Translations under genes and position numbers: made by a program
NCBI GenBank assembly: GCA_037176905.1
Contig: JBBBWG010031353.1
Location: 2,822 to 44,425 of the forward strand
Length of the DNA: 41,604 nucleotides
Reading direction: 5' to 3'
Source of the DNA: Azolla pinnata
Taxonomy: Eukaryota; Streptophyta; Polypodiopsida; Salviniales; Salviniaceae
Shown: in pieces, positions 39,143 to 41,604 of the stretch
Layout of the letters: each line of letters starts with the position of its first letter
Position numbering within the stretch: the first letter of the stretch is position 1
The notes under the pieces: model-generated
The model's database searches: none
What the model was told of the DNA's origin: nothing
The model's input: the letters and a program-made list of their open reading frames with translations, nothing else

Positions 39143-41604
39143 ATGATGGGTGCCCATAGTATGAACCTGAAAGCATCGGAAGGATCCGCTGCCGCGATGC
39201 TGGCCTTGCACGACGCCCTCCGCAACGTCTGCTTGAGCTACGATTGGACATACTCCGTCTTCTGGACAATTCGGCCCCGCCCGTAAGCTTCGATTTTGCC
39301 CATCATCATCATCATCTTCTTCTTCTTCTTCTTCATCATCATCATCTTCAATGTCCATATTGTTCAGCTCGATCACGTGTTTTTGGGTTGGTTTTTTGGT
39401 TTCACACCAGGAGATGCCGCGGCGGCGGCGGCACAAGCGGCAATTGCATCAAAGCCGCCGGCCACGACGAGATCAACGGCAGCTTGTAAGGCCGACGACG
39501 AAGAATCTCTCGCTCGTCGAATTCTAATAATCTAATCGAATCGGCGGAGATTGACTAGAGCCTAATGCGGTTTGTGTCGCTTGTTTCGGGTTCATCAGGA
39601 TGCTCATGTGGGAAGACGGCTTCTGCAACGTGGACCAACGCCGCTCCACGGTGCCGATGTATGCCCAATGCATGAATATGAGCCATCACAACCATGCCAA
39701 CATCAACACCAACTTTAGCAACAACTTCAGCAACAACATTAGCAACAACATTAGCAACAATAACGGCGGCTTTAATGTCGGGGCATCGGCAGACCCCGGC
39801 GATCAAGAGCTCCCCGTGTGGCGATCGTTCCGCAAGATGTCCATCCAGCTCTACAACTACGGAGAAGGGTATTCGACTTGATGTAGCAGCACGGTGCACG
39901 ATATTCATCGCATCGTTGGGCGATGAATTAGTAGAAAGAGAGAGAGAGAGAGAGGGTTTGAGATGCGATAGTTGATTCCGATCTGGCGAAGCCGCTAAAA
40001 CTAATTACAGCGCGAATCACGGCTAATCTTTCTGATCATAGGTTGATGGGCAAAGTTGCGTCGGATAAGTGTCACAAGTGGGTGTTCAAGGAGTCGCCAG
40101 AGCCGTCTTGCGCCGAAGCCGCCATGTCCAGCTATTGGCAGAGTTCGTTCGATGCGGTAAAGCCAATAACATCGCAATTATATATACCTACCATCAATCG
40201 ATCCATCCATCAATGATTGATCAATCCATCCATCCATCCATCGGTGATCGATCCATCCATCCTCATTTTGCATGCGAGAATTCGATATATTGCTATTCGA
40301 ACGAGCTGCGTTTCTAAGGATCACCGTTCCGTTTCGACCATAATCTCGTCGCGACGATACATGTCTGAAGCATTTTTCTTTGCTCGTTCTGTGTTTTGAT
40401 CTTTCGGCCGTGGATCGGATCGGATGGGATCGGATGTTCCGTGTCGCGAGAGTAGCATCCGCCCGAGTGGCTGGACCAATTCGCCGCGGGGATCCAGGTG
40501 ACGGGAATCATCGGCGCACTAATTAAATACTAATGATCTCGATTTTGCGAGTAAATCTCGCGGGGGGTGGAACGATTCAGGATTCAGGGTTCAGGGTTAA
40601 TCAGAATTCAGGGTTTAGGGTTAATTAGGATATAGGGTTTAGGGGGAACTAGGATTAGGGTGTAGGGTTAATTAGGATTTAGGGTTTAGGGATAATTAGG
40701 GTTTAGGGTTTAGGGAGAACTAGGATTAATGTTTAGGGTTAATTAGGATTTAGGGTTTAGAGTTTAGGGTTTAGGGAGATCTAGGATTAGGGTTTAGGGA
40801 TAATTAGGATTTAGAGTTTAGGGATAATTAGGATTTAGGGTTTAGGGTTTAGGGATAATTAGGATTTAGGGTTAATTAGGGTTTAGGGATAGTTAGGGTT
40901 TAGGGTTAATTAGGATTTAGGGTTAATTAGGGTTTAGGGTTAATTAGGATTTAGGGTTAATTAGGATTTAGGGTTAATTAGGGTTTAGGGTTAATTAGGA
41001 TTTAGGGTTTAGGGTAAGCTGCTGATGGAAAATGCTGTTGTTTTGTTGTTGGGCAGACGATTGCAGTGATTCAAGCCGGCCAAGGATTGCTTCAGCTGGG
41101 CTCCTGCAAAGTGGTAAGCGGAACGATCCTTTTCACTCCGATTCTGGAGATCATGGTTCAATGGAGAATCTGCTGAAATCCCACGATCACATCAACGCGC
41201 GGATGATGGTGATGGCGATGGTGATGGCGATGGCGATGGCGATGGCGATGGCGATGGCGATGGCGATGGCGATGGCGATTTCTGCTACAGATCGCAGAGG
41301 ATCTTCACTTCGTGCTGAGGATGCGGCACACGTTCGAATCGCTGGATTATCCGCCTCCCTTCTTCGGCTCCAGCAGCAGCAGCAGCAGCAGCAGCAGCTC
41401 CGCCATGATCTGCGCCTCCTCCTTCCTGCCGCAGATGATCAGCAGCGCACCTCCATCGCCCCATAGCTGGAGCCTCTGCTGCCCCATAGCCGGAACCTCT
41501 TCTTCTTCTTCCTCTTCTTCTTCGTCGTCGTCTTCTTCGTCTTCTTCGGCTTCTTCGTCTTCGTCTTCTTCCTCCTCTGCTGCCATAGCCGCCCTCACTC
41601 ATCA
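39143..41604 (+). CDS. RSS3: RSS3-like (LHW-family, MYC/MYB N-terminal domain) transcriptional regulator, 3' truncated by the window
   Basis: Rice RSS3 is a nuclear regulator that joins JAZ repressors and class-C bHLH factors to tune jasmonate-responsive genes. Exons 39143-39282, 39411-39485, 39599-39868, 40042-40156, 40456-40497, 41057-41113 and 41291-41604 (open at the edge) join in phase, about 337 residues so far. Diagnostic stretches are LHDALRNVCL.YDWTYSVFW, TIRPRP, MLMWEDGFC, KMSIQLYNYGEGLMGKVASD, CHKWVFKE, YWQSSFDA, HPPEWLDQF, TIAVIQAGQGLLQLGSCKV and AEDLHFVLRMRHTFESL, in the same order as rice RSS3. Exon 3 carries an Asn-rich insertion (repeated FSNN/ISNN) after WEDGFC. Exon 7 has a Ser10 run and a longer mixed Ser tract from AGC and TCT/TCG repeats. 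Start 39143 (MMGAHSMN) follows an in-frame TAA at 39128. Intron 5 holds a telomere-like array, and intron 6 a GATGGC array. Confidence 0.93.
40191..40262. repeat. (ATCC)n microsatellite in RSS3 intron 4
   Basis: CATC/ATCCATCC words interrupted by GATTGATC and GGTGATCG, inside the intron between 40156 and 40456. Confidence 0.9.
40576..41013. repeat. Degenerate TTTAGGG telomere-like array in RSS3 intron 5
   Basis: About 440 bp composed of TTTAGGG units alternating with TTAATTAGGA and GATAATTAGG spacers, with some pure GGGTTTAGGGTTTAGGG runs. It lies wholly within the 559-bp intron between 40497 and 41057 and makes up about three-quarters of it. It matches plant-type telomere sequence in part but is clearly mixed and degenerate. 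Confidence 0.92.
41202..41279. repeat. (GATGGC)n array next to the RSS3 exon 7 acceptor
   Basis: A short GATGATGGTGATGGC lead-in becomes about ten GATGGC hexamers. It ends only about 11 bp before the splice acceptor TTTCTGCTACAG (exon 7 starts 41291). Confidence 0.93.

Overview
The window is nuclear DNA of a land plant. It holds six protein genes with a seventh running off the right edge. Nearly all are split by GT-AG introns into exons whose phases join correctly. The products are plant families: an RLCK-V type receptor-like kinase, a PEPPER/FLK type KH protein, plastid SecE, a 14-3-3 protein and an RSS3-type transcriptional regulator. About one gene per 6 kb, AT-rich introns of roughly 80 bp to 1.8 kb and very heavy microsatellite and minisatellite content suggest a fairly compact genome. 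A non-seed plant such as a bryophyte is possible, but the species cannot be fixed from sequence alone. No virus, plasmid, transposase, rRNA or CRISPR feature was found.

Layout, left to right. 1-1590: repeats and the leader of the kinase gene. 1591-3710 (+): RLCK-V kinase in six exons. 3711-6677: intergenic, with a diverged triplicated repeat and a 28-bp minisatellite. 6678-11858 (-): a DUF4091/GH123-like protein in fifteen exons. 11859-14220: its probable leader, full of simple repeats, then a three-copy repeat of about 190 bp. 16715-19813 (+): an alpha/beta hydrolase in six exons. 19814-22445: intergenic, ending in about 725 bp of GAT/GGT array. 22503-23201 (+): SECE1 in one exon. 23340-24545: two tandem-duplicated blocks. 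25888-29953 (-): three-KH RNA-binding protein in six exons. 32902-36657 (-): 14-3-3 in four exons. 39143 to the window end (+): RSS3-like gene, 3' truncated.

The genes do not form a pathway; they are an ordinary plant neighbourhood. Two pairs are divergent and may share promoter space: DUF4091 with the hydrolase, and 14-3-3 with RSS3. Individual roles are signalling (RLCK-V, 14-3-3), thylakoid protein translocation (SECE1), RNA regulation (KH protein), jasmonate-linked transcription (RSS3), and two enzymes or putative enzymes of unknown substrate.

I did not find a convincing new biological system. The points most worth checking are: a stopless 105-bp GC-AG intron (exitron-like) at the 14-3-3 C terminus; a one-base phase mismatch in the DUF4091 gene; a GAT array reaching to 59 bp from the SECE1 start codon; the presence of both TTAGGG-type and TTTAGGG-type telomere-like arrays; and repeated two- or three-copy diverged tandem duplications with units of about 44-190 bp.
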